A stretch of DNA of 38,686 nt from Nocardia jejuensis NBRC 103114 (GTDB lineage: Bacteria > Actinomycetota > Actinomycetes > Mycobacteriales > Mycobacteriaceae): assembly GCF_001613145.1 (NCBI RefSeq), contig NZ_BDBU01000068.1, forward strand, positions 1 to 38,686, given 5' to 3'. Made by a program: the position numbers and the translations under genes. The notes beneath the pieces were generated by a model, which saw only the letters and a program-made list of their open reading frames with translations, was not told where the DNA came from and did not search any database. Shown piece by piece: positions 1-8,391 of this stretch (positions within the stretch are counted from its first letter, which is position 1; every line of letters starts with the position of its first letter).

Positions 1-29
1 GGTCGTAGGTTCGAGCCCTACTGGGGGCA
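1..29 (+). tRNA. 3' end of a tRNA, truncated by the window edge
   Basis: The first 29 bases fold as the end of a tRNA: a T arm with 5-bp stem GTAGG/CCTAC (5-9 with 17-21) closing the loop TTCGAGC (10-16), then the 3' acceptor strand TGGGGGC (22-28) and discriminator A29. CCA is not encoded; the next bases are CAC. The missing 5' acceptor strand should read GCCCCCA. The anticodon lies outside the window, so the isotype cannot be assigned. Confidence 0.85.
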
Positions 30-35
30 CACGCA

Positions 36-74
36 TGGCGAGGGGCCCGGATGGTACATCCGGGCCCCTCGCCA
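36..74. terminator. 17-bp hairpin after the tRNA
   Basis: Bases 36-52 and 58-74 are perfect inverted repeats around a 5-base loop. There is no clear T run, but it sits 6 bases after the tRNA end and well before the next gene, so it probably ends the tRNA transcript. Confidence 0.7.
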
Positions 75-164
75 CATCTGCGAATCTGTGGCAATCTGTC
101 CGGATTTCGCCTACCGTTTCCGTGATAGAGCTTTTCCCGGGACCCATCACCACAGGCGGAGTTC

Positions 165-773
165 ATGACTTCCTTCGATGACCTGCTCTCCCAAGTACCC
201 GTCGCACAGATCGCCGACAAGCTCGGCGTGGACCAGGCCACGGCGACCACCGCGATCGGCGCTGCCATCCCGGTTCTCCTCGGAGGATTCCAGGCAAAAG
301 CCAGCAACCCTGATGCCGCGAGTGAACTGGAAGGCGAAATCGCCAAGCAGCCGGCCGGTCTCCTCGACGGCGGCGTCGACCTGGAACAGGTCGACGTGTC
401 GAACGGACACCAGATCGTCGACCAGACTTTCGGCGCCGAGAAGAACACTGTCATGAGCGCCCTCGGTAATGTGGGGGACAGCAAGGTCACTCAGGACCTG
501 ATGGCCAAGCTGTTGCCGATGCTGGCTCCGATCGTGCTCGCCTATCTGGGCAAGAAGGTCCTGGGTGGAGGTGGCGGCGCTGCCACCGACACCGCGGCGA
601 GCAGTGGCGGCGGCGGTGGTCTCGGCGACATCCTGGGCAGCCTGCTCGGCGGCGCCACCAGCGGCGGAAAGGCGAGCGGCGGCCTGGGTGACGTCCTGGG
701 CGACGCGCTCGGCAAGAATGCCGGCAATGTGCTCGGCAGCGTGCTGGGTGGATTGCTCGGCGGCAAGAAGTGA
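165..773 (+). CDS. DUF937 family protein, Gly-rich C-terminus
   Basis: Encodes 202 residues. The N-terminal half (about 1-130) matches the DUF937 pattern: helices with alternating small residues (motif around GAAIPVLLGGFQAKA) and the segment with HQIVDQTFG. The C-terminal third (about 135-202) is low-complexity Gly/Ala/Ser with repeated LGD-L-G and GSLLGG units that could form amphipathic glycine-zipper helices. There is no signal peptide. The start is ATG 165 behind the ribosome site GGCGGAG (155-161, 3-bp spacing to the ATG, so moderate). No enzymatic motif is visible and DUF937 has no firmly established role; some bacterial members resemble YidB. It stands alone between the tRNA and desA. 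Confidence 0.8.
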   Translation: MTSFDDLLSQVPVAQIADKLGVDQATATTAIGAAIPVLLGGFQAKASNPDAASELEGEIAKQPAGLLDGGVDLEQVDVSNGHQIVDQTFGAEKNTVMSALGNVGDSKVTQDLMAKLLPMLAPIVLAYLGKKVLGGGGGAATDTAASSGGGGGLGDILGSLLGGATSGGKASGGLGDVLGDALGKNAGNVLGSVLGGLLGGKK

Positions 774-831
774 CTTCGCACGGCGGCTGTCCGTGAGGTC
801 GCACCCGAGTTCGGTGCGGCGCTAACGCATT

Positions 832-869
832 GCGGCCCAGGGCGATAGACACACGTCGCCGTGGGCCGC
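832..869. terminator. Hairpin after the DUF937 gene
   Basis: Arms 832-845 and 856-869 (14 bp, one mismatch) around a 10-base loop, about 60 bases after the DUF937 stop codon. No T run follows, so termination is inferred from position. Confidence 0.55.
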
Positions 870-926
870 CGGCGTATGACATAGCCCTCACCCGGCCCGC
901 AATGTCGCACGGATGAGTTTCACATC

Positions 927-946
927 ACCTTACGGTGTCGTAAGGT
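927..946. promoter_or_regulatory. Palindromic operator on the desA promoter
   Basis: ACCTTACG (927-934) and CGTAAGGT (939-946) are perfect 8-bp inverted repeats separated by GTGT. The right arm contains TAAGGT (941-946), a TANNNT-type -10 that would start transcription near 953, giving a leader of about 60 bases before the desA ATG at 1012. A repressor bound here would cover the -10. In mycobacteria desA genes are repressed by the TetR-family acyl-CoA sensor MadR; this site is a good candidate for an equivalent, but the regulator is inferred and no such gene is in the window. Confidence 0.65.
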
Positions 947-1011
947 ATGGGCGCGGCGGCAGGCCAGCGAGGGCTCGAACGCACCAAACGCACCACACGA
1001 AGGGCACATAC

Positions 1012-1974
1012 ATGGCAAAGGATCTGACTCAACTCGAACTGCTGTCGGAGTTGGAGCCGGTTGCCGCGGAGAACGTCGATCGCCACTTCTCCATGGCAAA
1101 GGAATGGCATCCGCACGACTACGTGCCGTGGGACGAAGGCCGTAACTTCGCTGCGATGGGTGGCATCGACTGGGATCCCGAGCAGTCAAAGCTGAACGAG
1201 GTCGCCAAGGCGGCCATGATCACCAATCTCCTGACCGAGGACAACCTCCCCTCCTACCACCGTGAGATCGCCGAGAACTTCTCGATGGACGGCGCCTGGG
1301 GCACCTGGGTCGGTCGCTGGACCGCCGAGGAGAACCGGCACGGCATCGCGATGCGCGACTACCTCGTGGTCACCCGCGGCGTCGATCCCGTCGCGCTCGA
1401 ACAGGCCCGGATGATCCACATGACCAACGGTTTCGCCTCGCCCACCGAGGCGGACGCCGGCTTCCTGCATTCGGTCTCCTACGTGACCTTCCAGGAACTG
1501 GCCACCCGCGTCTCGCACCGCAACACCGGCCGCGTGTGCGACGACCCGATCGCCGATCGCATGCTGCAGCGCATCGCCGCGGACGAGAACCTGCACATGA
1601 TCTTCTACCGCAACCTCTGCGGTGCGGCGCTCGACCTGGCCCCGGATCAGGCCCTCGACGCCATCACCCTGATTCTGGAGAACTTCCAGATGCCGGGTGC
1701 GGGTATGCCGAACTTCCGCCGCAACGGTGTCCTGATGGCCAAGCACGGCATCTACGACCTGCGCCAGCACCTCGAAGAGGTGATCAACCCGGTGCTCAAG
1801 AAGTGGAAGATCTTCGAGCGCACCGACTTCACGGCCCGCGGCGAGGAGACTCGCGAACGGCTGGGCCTGTTCCTGGAGAAGCTGTCCAAGGACGTGGTGA
1901 AGTTCGAGGAGCAGCGCGACAAGATGCTCGCCCGCGAAGCCGCCAAGCGCGAGAAGGAATTCGCCAACGCGTGA
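1012..1974 (+). CDS. desA: Acyl-[acyl-carrier-protein] desaturase (DesA family)
   Basis: Soluble di-iron desaturase of 320 residues that introduces a cis double bond into ACP-bound fatty acyl chains; mycobacterial DesA proteins feed mycolic acid synthesis. All six expected iron ligands are visible: E76, the first ExxH pair E107/H110 (EENRH), E162, and the second pair E192/H195 (DENLH). It has no membrane segments, as expected for the plant-stearoyl-ACP-desaturase fold. Start chosen at ATG 1012 (MAKDLTQ), preceded by AAGGGC at 1000-1005; the open frame continues upstream to 913 but that part crosses the promoter palindrome and has no family similarity. The C-terminus is a charged Lys/Glu helix. 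Monocistronic: a strong terminator follows at 1998. Confidence 0.95.
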   Translation: MAKDLTQLELLSELEPVAAENVDRHFSMAKEWHPHDYVPWDEGRNFAAMGGIDWDPEQSKLNEVAKAAMITNLLTEDNLPSYHREIAENFSMDGAWGTWVGRWTAEENRHGIAMRDYLVVTRGVDPVALEQARMIHMTNGFASPTEADAGFLHSVSYVTFQELATRVSHRNTGRVCDDPIADRMLQRIAADENLHMIFYRNLCGAALDLAPDQALDAITLILENFQMPGAGMPNFRRNGVLMAKHGIYDLRQHLEEVINPVLKKWKIFERTDFTARGEETRERLGLFLEKLSKDVVKFEEQRDKMLAREAAKREKEFANA

Positions 1975-1997
1975 TTCCCCGGGCTCGCGCCCGAGAC

Positions 1998-2038
1998 CCG
2001 AAAGACCCCCGTGACCACCGGTCGCGGGGGTCTTTCGG
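1998..2038 (+). terminator. Intrinsic terminator after desA
   Basis: An 18-bp stem (1998-2015 with 2021-2038, one G-T pair) and 5-base loop, 24 bases after the desA stop. The right arm contains a TCTTTC stretch but no long T tail. Confidence 0.85.
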
Positions 2039-2145
2039 CATCGCGAGCACACCACCGCTCGTCCTGGAGATACCGCCGTCGCGGGTTCGCGGTTCGACCG
2101 CGGCACCGGTCATGGGTGCGAGGACGGGTAGGTGTCCCCGGCCAC

Positions 2146-3324
2146 ATGATCGCGGATGAGACACTGGAGGGCGTGACATCGTCGCTCGAAGCCTCCAGGA
2201 CCGCATTGCGGATCGGCCCCTACCCGGTCGACCCGGCGGTGGTGCTCGCGCCGATGGCCGGCATCACCAATGTCGCGTTCCGGACGCTGTGCCGTGAATT
2301 CGGCAGTGCCACCTCGATCTACGTGTGCGAGATGATCACCGCGCGCGCCGTGGTGGAGCGCAACGAGAAGACGCTGCACATGATGTCGTTCGCGCCGGAC
2401 GAGAGCCCGCGCTCGATGCAGCTGTACGCGGTGGACCCCAAGACGGTCGGCGAGGCCGTGCGGATCATCGTCGGCGAGGGCTGGGCCGACCACATCGACC
2501 TCAATCTCGGCTGCCCGGTTCCCAAGGTCACCAAGCTCGGTGGCGGCGCGGCCCTGCCGTACAAGCGTCGACTGTTCGGGGACATCGTCAAGGCCATGGT
2601 GTCCGCGGCCGAACCCGCGGGCGTGCCGATCACCGTGAAGTTCCGGATCGGCATCGACGACGAGCACATCACCTATCTGAACGCCGGGCGCATCGCCGAG
2701 GCCGAGGGTGTCGCGGCCGTCGCGCTGCACGCGCGCACCGCGGCCCAGCGCTACTCCGGCGAGGCCGACTGGAGCACCATCGCACGGCTCAAGGAGGCGG
2801 TCACCAGCATCCCGGTGCTCGGTAACGGCGATATCTTCAGCGCCGACGACGCCGTGCGGATGATGGCCGAAACCGGCTGCGACGGCGTGGTGGTCGGACG
2901 CGGATGTCTCGGGCGCCCTTGGCTTTTCGCCGAACTCCAGGCCGCCCTGCGCGGTGAGGAACTGCCGACGCCGCCGAACCTCGGCAAGGTCGGGGAGATC
3001 CTGTACCGGCACGCGAGCCTGCTCACCGATCACGACGGTGAGGAGAAGGGCATGCGCGATCTGCGCAAGCACATGGCCTGGTACCTGATGGGCTTCCCGG
3101 TGGGTTCGGAACTGCGCCGCAGCTTCGCCACCGTCGGCAGCCTGAACCAATTGCGGGACCTGATCGGCAGACTCGACCCCACCGCGCCCTTCCCCAAGGA
3201 CGCCGAAGGCCCGCGCGGCCGCCAGGGCTCCCCCGGCAAGGTCGCCCTCCCGCACGGCTGGCTCGAGGATCCGGAGGATCCCACCCCGCCCTGCGCAGCG
3301 GATGTCATGCACAGCGGCGGCTGA
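2146..3324 (+). CDS. dus: tRNA-dihydrouridine synthase (Dus family)
   Basis: FMN-dependent enzyme of 392 residues that reduces uridine to dihydrouridine in the D loop of tRNA. The TIM-barrel hallmarks are present: the FMN-binding APMAGITN segment near the N-terminus, the NLGCP motif with the catalytic cysteine at C123, GGGAAL just after it, the HARTAAQRYSG segment, and the phosphate-binding GNGDIF and VVVGRGCLG stretches. The C-terminal helical tRNA-binding domain ends in a Pro/Gly-rich tail. The start is uncertain: ATG 2146 has no clear ribosome site, and GTG 2173 has GGAGG only 2 bases upstream. An even longer frame to 2011 overlaps the desA terminator and is rejected. Position between desA and the LCP gene matches Rv0823c. 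Confidence 0.93.
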   Translation: MIADETLEGVTSSLEASRTALRIGPYPVDPAVVLAPMAGITNVAFRTLCREFGSATSIYVCEMITARAVVERNEKTLHMMSFAPDESPRSMQLYAVDPKTVGEAVRIIVGEGWADHIDLNLGCPVPKVTKLGGGAALPYKRRLFGDIVKAMVSAAEPAGVPITVKFRIGIDDEHITYLNAGRIAEAEGVAAVALHARTAAQRYSGEADWSTIARLKEAVTSIPVLGNGDIFSADDAVRMMAETGCDGVVVGRGCLGRPWLFAELQAALRGEELPTPPNLGKVGEILYRHASLLTDHDGEEKGMRDLRKHMAWYLMGFPVGSELRRSFATVGSLNQLRDLIGRLDPTAPFPKDAEGPRGRQGSPGKVALPHGWLEDPEDPTPPCAADVMHSGG

Positions 3325-3536
3325 GCCGCTCGTGCCGGTCGGCGACGCGACGACGCCACCCGGGCGAGCCCCACACCAGCCGTTCCGCTCCGGCTCCCGA
3401 AGGTAACGCCGCTGTCCTGGCACACTTTCGCAGGGAGTTCGGTCTCCCCGTACCGCGCCACCGCGTTTCCGGTGCGGACGATCGGGGTTCGACCTCGGTG
3501 GATACCGGTTCGAGTGGTCCATCGTGGCGAAATCGT

Positions 3537-3542
3537 TATCAT
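3537..3542 (+). promoter_or_regulatory. Candidate -10 box for the LCP gene
   Basis: TATCAT lies about 37 bases upstream of the LCP start in the 254-base gap after dus. No convincing -35 is seen, and the rest of the gap (3325-3536) shows nothing else I can support. Confidence 0.4.
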
Positions 3543-3578
3543 GGCGGTCGGCATCGAAAAGCAAAGTGAGGTTCGTTG

Positions 3579-5795
3579 GTGGGTGACGATCGGTACGGGC
3601 GTACGCCTCGGCCCGGAGGTCGCGCCCCGTGGGAGCGCTACCCCGAGGATGACGACGACGCCCGATCTCGCACCGGGCGGCGTAACCGCCACTCCGACAA
3701 CGAAGCCGTCGCGGGCGCGCCCATCACCGTGCAGGATCTCGTGCAGCGGGTGGACAGCGAACGCAAGTCCCGCCGCCGCCGTCGCGCGGAACCCGACACC
3801 GACGACGAGGCCCCGCGCGGTCCCGAGCGCGCCGGCGGCGCCACCGGCGCGCGACGCGCCGTGCCGCCGGAAACCGCCGCGCCCAACGGTTCTCACCGCT
3901 CCCCCGCTCCGGCGGACAGCACCGGCGCGCGTCGCGCCGTGCCGCCCGACTCCGGCAACAACACCGGCGCGCGACGAGCGGTGCCACCGGATGCGGTGAA
4001 CGGCACCGGTTCTCGGCCCGCGGCGCCACCCCCGAACACCGGATCCCGTCCCGCGGTCGATCCGAACCAGGCGAACGGCACCGGCGCCCGCCGTACGGTC
4101 CCCCCCACCCCGATGGTCTCGGCGGTGCCCGCCTCCGATCACGTCACCGAGGAACTACCCGCGGTCACCGAGGCTCCGAAGCAGCGCGCCAAGGCTTTCC
4201 GCGCACGCCCGGTCGAATCGCCCGCCGACTACCCCACGACCGCCCTGCCGACCTCCGTCGGCTCGACGGGCACCCGCCTCTCGATCAGCCGCAAGCGGCG
4301 CAATCGCAAGCTCGCCCTCGCCGGGCGCAGCGCGCTCGCGCTGTTCGCCGTGATCGCCATGCTCATCACCGGCGGCGGCTGGAGTTACCTGCGCGCCAAG
4401 GACAATGCCTTCGACAACGTGGCCGCGCTCGATCCGAACTCGGGCGACGTGGTCGACGCCAACGCCCAATACGGTGACGAGAACTTCCTGATCGTCGGCA
4501 CCGACACCCGCGCCGGCGTGAACTCCTCGCTCGGCGCGGGCACCACCGACGACGCGGAGGGCTCGCGCGCCGACACCGTCATGCTGGTCAACATCCCCGC
4601 CGATCGCCAACGGGTGGTGGCGGTCTCGTTCCCGCGCGACCTCGACGTGAGCCGTCCGGTCTGCGAGGGCTGGGACAACGACAAGGGCGCGTACACCGGC
4701 GAGAACTTCCAGGCCGCGCCGGGCGACAAGCTCAACGCGGTCTACGCCCTGGGCGGACCCAAATGCCTGACCAAGGTCATCCAGAAGATGTCCGGCCTCA
4801 AGATCAATCACTTCGTCGGCATCGACTTCTCCGGCTTCGAGGCCATGGTCGACACCATCGGCGGCGTCGAGGTCTGCACCACCAAGCCCCTGATCGACGA
4901 GGTGCTCGGCACCGTGCTCACCACCCCGGGCAAGCAGACCGTCAACGGCAGCACCGCGCTGGACTACGTGCGCGCACGGCACGTGTACGGCGAGGAGCGC
5001 AGCGACTACGACCGGATCAACCGGCAGCAGCGCTTCCTGTCCTCGCTGTTGCGCGGGGCGCTGTCGAGCAAGGTGCTGCTGGACGTCGGCAAGCTGAACG
5101 GCTTCATCGACGCCTTCGCCAAGCACGCCTTCATGGACAACGTGACCACCAAGGATCTGCTCATGCTGGGCCGGTCCATGCAGAAGATGCAGGCCGGGCT
5201 GATCACCTTCCTGACCGTGCCCACGGCCGGAACCACGTCCTACGGCAACGAGATTCCCCGTGAATCCGATATCAAGGCCATCTTCCGCGCGGTCATCGAC
5301 GATCAGCCGCTGCCCGGCGAGCAGAAGGCCGTGACGCCCGCGACCACCAGCGAGGCCCCCGCGGCCAAGCCGAAACTGATCGCGGTCGATCCCAGCACGG
5401 TGTCGCTGCAGGTCTCCAACGCCTCCGGCGTGGCGGGCGTGGCGGCCACCGCCGCCACGAAGCTGTCCAATCAGGGCTTCCAGATCTACAGCACCGGCAA
5501 CTACGCCGACGGCACCTCGGCCAAGACCACTGTCCGCTACTCCAGCGGGCACGAGGCCGCGGCCGCCACGGTGGCCAGTTCGCTCGCCGGGGCGACGCTG
5601 GAACCCGCGACCGGGCTCGGCAGCATCGTCGAGGTGGTGCTCGGCTCCGACTACGCCGGGAGCGTGAAGACGCCCACCGCATTCGGTCAGGCCCTGCCCG
5701 ACACACCCATCGACGGCGCCGGCGCCGGTGCGGCTCCGGTCACACTGCCGTCCGACCTCGAGCATGTGAACGCGGCCGACGACATCTGCAAATAG
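3579..5795 (+). CDS. LytR-CpsA-Psr (LCP) family cell-wall glycopolymer ligase with LytR_C domain
   Basis: Encodes 738 residues, homologous in order and domain plan to Rv0822c. LCP proteins transfer glycopolymers such as arabinogalactan from lipid carriers to peptidoglycan outside the membrane. Layout: a long basic/Pro-rich cytoplasmic region (about 1-240) carrying repeated TGARRAVPP units; one membrane helix (about 244-267); the LCP domain (about 300-500) with NFLIVGTDTR, the RADTVML strand, SFPRDLDV and the Arg/Asp-rich RARHVYGEERSDYDR segment that binds pyrophosphate and metal; then a LytR_C domain (about 608-692). Start taken as GTG 3579 with GAGG at 3568-3571; TTG 3576 is the alternative. 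Whether it acts as a true ligase or an accessory paralog is not decidable here. Confidence 0.92.
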   Translation: MGDDRYGRTPRPGGRAPWERYPEDDDDARSRTGRRNRHSDNEAVAGAPITVQDLVQRVDSERKSRRRRRAEPDTDDEAPRGPERAGGATGARRAVPPETAAPNGSHRSPAPADSTGARRAVPPDSGNNTGARRAVPPDAVNGTGSRPAAPPPNTGSRPAVDPNQANGTGARRTVPPTPMVSAVPASDHVTEELPAVTEAPKQRAKAFRARPVESPADYPTTALPTSVGSTGTRLSISRKRRNRKLALAGRSALALFAVIAMLITGGGWSYLRAKDNAFDNVAALDPNSGDVVDANAQYGDENFLIVGTDTRAGVNSSLGAGTTDDAEGSRADTVMLVNIPADRQRVVAVSFPRDLDVSRPVCEGWDNDKGAYTGENFQAAPGDKLNAVYALGGPKCLTKVIQKMSGLKINHFVGIDFSGFEAMVDTIGGVEVCTTKPLIDEVLGTVLTTPGKQTVNGSTALDYVRARHVYGEERSDYDRINRQQRFLSSLLRGALSSKVLLDVGKLNGFIDAFAKHAFMDNVTTKDLLMLGRSMQKMQAGLITFLTVPTAGTTSYGNEIPRESDIKAIFRAVIDDQPLPGEQKAVTPATTSEAPAAKPKLIAVDPSTVSLQVSNASGVAGVAATAATKLSNQGFQIYSTGNYADGTSAKTTVRYSSGHEAAAATVASSLAGATLEPATGLGSIVEVVLGSDYAGSVKTPTAFGQALPDTPIDGAGAGAAPVTLPSDLEHVNAADDICK

Positions 5796-5892
5796 GGCCG
5801 CGGCGGCGGGCGGTCCAGCTGCGGCTACACCGCCGAAACAGACCAGCACCGATGATTCACCCACCGTTGGTGACTTGGTCAGGACCTACCAC

Positions 5893-5898
5893 TACTGT
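5893..5898 (+). promoter_or_regulatory. -10 box, probably leaderless phoU transcript
   Basis: TACTGT ends 8 bases before the phoU ATG at 5907, and no ribosome site is present between them. The geometry suggests transcription starts at or next to the start codon. Confidence 0.5.
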
Positions 5899-5906
5899 CT
5901 TGTTTC

Positions 5907-6578
5907 ATGCGTGTCATCTACAACGAACAAATGGCCGAGCTAGCCGATCTGCTCGGTGGCATGGCCGGGCTCGCGGGCTCGGCGATGGAGCGGGCGACCG
6001 GGTCACTGCTGAACGCTGACCTCGAGCTCGCCGAACAGGTGATCACCGAATACGACCGCATCGCCGAGATGATCCAGCTGGCCGAGGAGAAGGCGTTCGC
6101 CCTGCTCGCGCTGCAGGCTCCCGTCGCCGGTGACCTGCGCCAGGTCGTGAGCGCCATCCAGATCGTCGCGGACGTGAACCGCATGGGCGTGCTGTCGCTG
6201 CACGTCGCCAAGATGACCCGCCGGCGCTTCCCCAGCCACGCGGTCCCCGAGGCGGTCAACAGCTACTTCGCCGAGATGGGCCGCATCGCGGTCAAGATGG
6301 GCGCGAAGGCCAAAGAGGTCCTCGAGACCCGCGACCCCGAGCGCGCCGCTCGTCTCAACGACGACGACGAGGCGATGGACGACCTGCGCAAGCACCTGTT
6401 CACGATGATCATGGATCGCGACTGGGAGTTCGGCGTCGCCTCGGCCGTCGACGTCGCGCTGCTGGGCCGCTACTACGAGCGCTTCGCCGACCACGCCGTC
6501 GAGATCGGCCGTCGCGTGGTCTTCCTGGTCACCGGCGTGCTGCCGCCCGACCCGGATTCGGAGAAGGAATCCATCTGA
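5907..6578 (+). CDS. phoU: Phosphate signalling regulator PhoU (PhoY2-like)
   Basis: A 223-residue all-helical protein with two PhoU repeats. The first includes MRVIYNEQMAELADLLGGMA and the metal-site-like DRIAEMIQLAEEKAF; the second ends with YYERFADHAVEIGRRVVF, matching the conserved E/DRxxDHA-type signature that binds metal clusters. PhoU links the Pst phosphate transporter to the phosphate two-component sensor (SenX3-RegX3 or PhoR-PhoP) and prevents Pho activation when phosphate is plentiful; in mycobacteria PhoY proteins also influence persistence. It is monocistronic, about 2 kb from the convergent pstSCAB operon, and is probably translated from a leaderless mRNA. The last residues are an acidic tail. 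Confidence 0.95.
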   Translation: MRVIYNEQMAELADLLGGMAGLAGSAMERATGSLLNADLELAEQVITEYDRIAEMIQLAEEKAFALLALQAPVAGDLRQVVSAIQIVADVNRMGVLSLHVAKMTRRRFPSHAVPEAVNSYFAEMGRIAVKMGAKAKEVLETRDPERAARLNDDDEAMDDLRKHLFTMIMDRDWEFGVASAVDVALLGRYYERFADHAVEIGRRVVFLVTGVLPPDPDSEKESI

Positions 6579-6609
6579 GGCAGGGCCTCCCCCGGATCAC
6601 CGATTCGAA

Positions 6610-6651
6610 CAGTTCGGCGCTCGCACACGACACGGTGCGAGCGCCGAACTG
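6610..6651. terminator. 17-bp hairpin after phoU
   Basis: Perfect arms 6610-6626 and 6635-6651 with an 8-base loop, 31 bases after the phoU stop. It can terminate phoU. Confidence 0.75.
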
Positions 6652-6680
6652 TATCCAGATCACGCCCGCCGACGGAGGCG

Positions 6681-6715
6681 ATGCCGGGCGCTGAAAGCTC
6701 TTCAGCGCCCGGCAT
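6681..6715. terminator. 15-bp hairpin at the end of the MFS gene
   Basis: Perfect arms 6681-6695 and 6701-6715 with a 5-base loop, directly next to the MFS stop codon at 6718. Best read as the terminator for the minus-strand MFS gene, possibly bidirectional. Confidence 0.75.
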
Positions 6716-6717
6716 TC

Positions 6718-8358
6718 TCAGTCCCGGACAGCCGAATCCGCTGCCTCCGGGTCGTTCTCGCGCCAGCCCAGCAGCACCGATCGGCCCCGCTCGGGACGCC
6801 ACGGCAGCAGCACGGCGACCAGCACGACCGTCACCAGCAGCACGCCCACCGCTACATGAGAGGCCGCCGACGCGCCCTGCATGGCAGCCACCTTCATGGC
6901 CTCCACCAGGTTGGTCTTCGCCTGTGCCAGTAGCGGATTCACCGGCGCCTTCACGATCTCCAGGACGCTGATGGGCGTATTGCTCGCCAGCTCCTTCTGC
7001 TGCGCGTTCATGATCTGATCGGGGATTCCCGCGATCTTGCCGGCGATCTCGCGGCTGTAGATCGAGGTCATGATCGATCCCAGCAGCGCCACGCCCAGCG
7101 CGCCGCCGACCTCACGGGTGGTGTCGTTGACGGCCGAACCCGCGCCGGCCTCCTCCAAAGGCACCGAGCCCATGATGGATTCGGTGGCCGGACCCTGCAC
7201 CACCGCGAAGCCGATGCCCATCAGCACCATCGAGATCACCACCGGGCCCAGGTACTCGGTCTCGGGCGTGACGGTGCCCGCGACGTACATACCGACCGCG
7301 AGGATCAGCATGCCGCTCACGATCATCGCGGTGGTGCCGACCTTCTGCGCCAGCATCGTCGCGGCCGGTGCTCCTACGCCCACGGCCGCTGCGAAAGGCA
7401 ATGAGTGGATACCGAATTCGAGTGGTGAGAACTCCTTCACGCCCTGGAAGTACTGGGTGATCAGGAACAGGAACCCGAACGCGCAGAAGTAGGATACGGT
7501 GATCGCCAGCGACGGCACCGCGAAGCGGCGGATCCGGAACAGCCGCATGTTCAGCACCGGGGTCCGGGTGCGCAGTTCCCAGGCCACGAACACCGCCAGC
7601 GCGATCACCGAAAGCAGATATCCCGCAAGGCTCTGCGCCGAGAGCCAGCCGTGCTTGGGCGCCTCGATGATGGACCAGACCAGCGCGGTCACGCCGACCA
7701 GCGACAGCACGATGCCGACCCGATCGAGCCGATCCACATGCGCCGCACGCGATTCCGGCACCGCGATCAGGGTTGCCACGATGGCCACCAGAGCGACCGG
7801 GACATTGATCCAGAACACCGAATGCCAGGAGAAGTGGTTCAGCAGCCAGCCGCCCGTGATCGGGCCGATGGCGATGGCGATACCGGCCATGGCGGTCCAC
7901 AGCGCGATGGCCGCGGCCCGCTCCTTGGCGACGGTGAAGATATTGATGATGAGCGCCAGCGTCGCCGGGAACACGACCGCCGCGAACACGCCCATTCCGG
8001 CCCGTGCCGCGATGACCTGCCCCAGCCCGGAGGACAGGGCCCCGGCCCCGGACATGACCGCCACACCGGCCAGGCCGATGATCATGAACTTGCGCCGCCC
8101 GAACCGGTCGCCGAGGTGACCCATGGCGAGCAGCAGGCCGGAGAAGGCCAGCGTGAACGAGTCGACGATCCACTGCAGGCCGCTCATATCGGCCTTCAGC
8201 TGCACCGCCATCGACGGCAGTGCGACATTCACGAGTGTGTTGTCCAGTACCACGAGCAGCTCCGCCAGGCAGATGGCGATCAGGGCCGCCACCCGTCCTC
8301 GCGCCGACAAACCCGCCACGCCGAGCCCGGATACCCGGCTCGCCATTGAAACAGTCAC
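6718..8358 (-). CDS. MFS drug:H+ antiporter, DHA2 (EmrB/QacA) family, 14 TM
   Basis: A 546-residue integral membrane exporter that should use the proton gradient to expel drugs or lipophilic compounds. Family motifs: LDNTLVNVALP at 38-48 (motif D1, with D39 in helix 1), GHLGDRFGRRK at 80-90 (motif A), and AIGPITGG near 163-170 (antiporter motif C). The length and hydrophobic pattern fit 14 helices, with an extended loop before the last helix (about 430-500). Start is GTG 8358 behind GGAGG (8365-8369), spacing 6; an in-frame ATG 12 bases later is possible. A perfect TetR-type palindrome lies 18 bases upstream, so it is probably repressed until an effector is present. It is transcribed alone. 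The substrate cannot be told from sequence. Confidence 0.93.
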   Translation of the reverse strand: MTVSMASRVSGLGVAGLSARGRVAALIAICLAELLVVLDNTLVNVALPSMAVQLKADMSGLQWIVDSFTLAFSGLLLAMGHLGDRFGRRKFMIIGLAGVAVMSGAGALSSGLGQVIAARAGMGVFAAVVFPATLALIINIFTVAKERAAAIALWTAMAGIAIAIGPITGGWLLNHFSWHSVFWINVPVALVAIVATLIAVPESRAAHVDRLDRVGIVLSLVGVTALVWSIIEAPKHGWLSAQSLAGYLLSVIALAVFVAWELRTRTPVLNMRLFRIRRFAVPSLAITVSYFCAFGFLFLITQYFQGVKEFSPLEFGIHSLPFAAAVGVGAPAATMLAQKVGTTAMIVSGMLILAVGMYVAGTVTPETEYLGPVVISMVLMGIGFAVVQGPATESIMGSVPLEEAGAGSAVNDTTREVGGALGVALLGSIMTSIYSREIAGKIAGIPDQIMNAQQKELASNTPISVLEIVKAPVNPLLAQAKTNLVEAMKVAAMQGASAASHVAVGVLLVTVVLVAVLLPWRPERGRSVLLGWRENDPEAADSAVRD

Positions 8359-8375
8359 CCGACACCTCCCTTTAC

Positions 8376-8391
8376 TAAACCGATCGGTTTA
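8376..8391. promoter_or_regulatory. TetR-type operator upstream of the MFS exporter
   Basis: A perfect 16-bp palindrome, TAAACCGATCGGTTTA, 18 bases upstream of the MFS GTG and just before its ribosome site. AACCG-N2-CGGTT dyads are typical of TetR-family repressors of efflux pumps. No TetR gene is present in the window, so the repressor must be encoded elsewhere. Confidence 0.7.

Noticed and set aside
913..1011. N-terminal extension of DesA
   Set aside because: Would run through the promoter palindrome and the -10; no family similarity; ATG 1012 has a ribosome site.
2011..2145. N-terminal extension of the Dus protein
   Set aside because: Overlaps the desA terminator and shows no Dus similarity.
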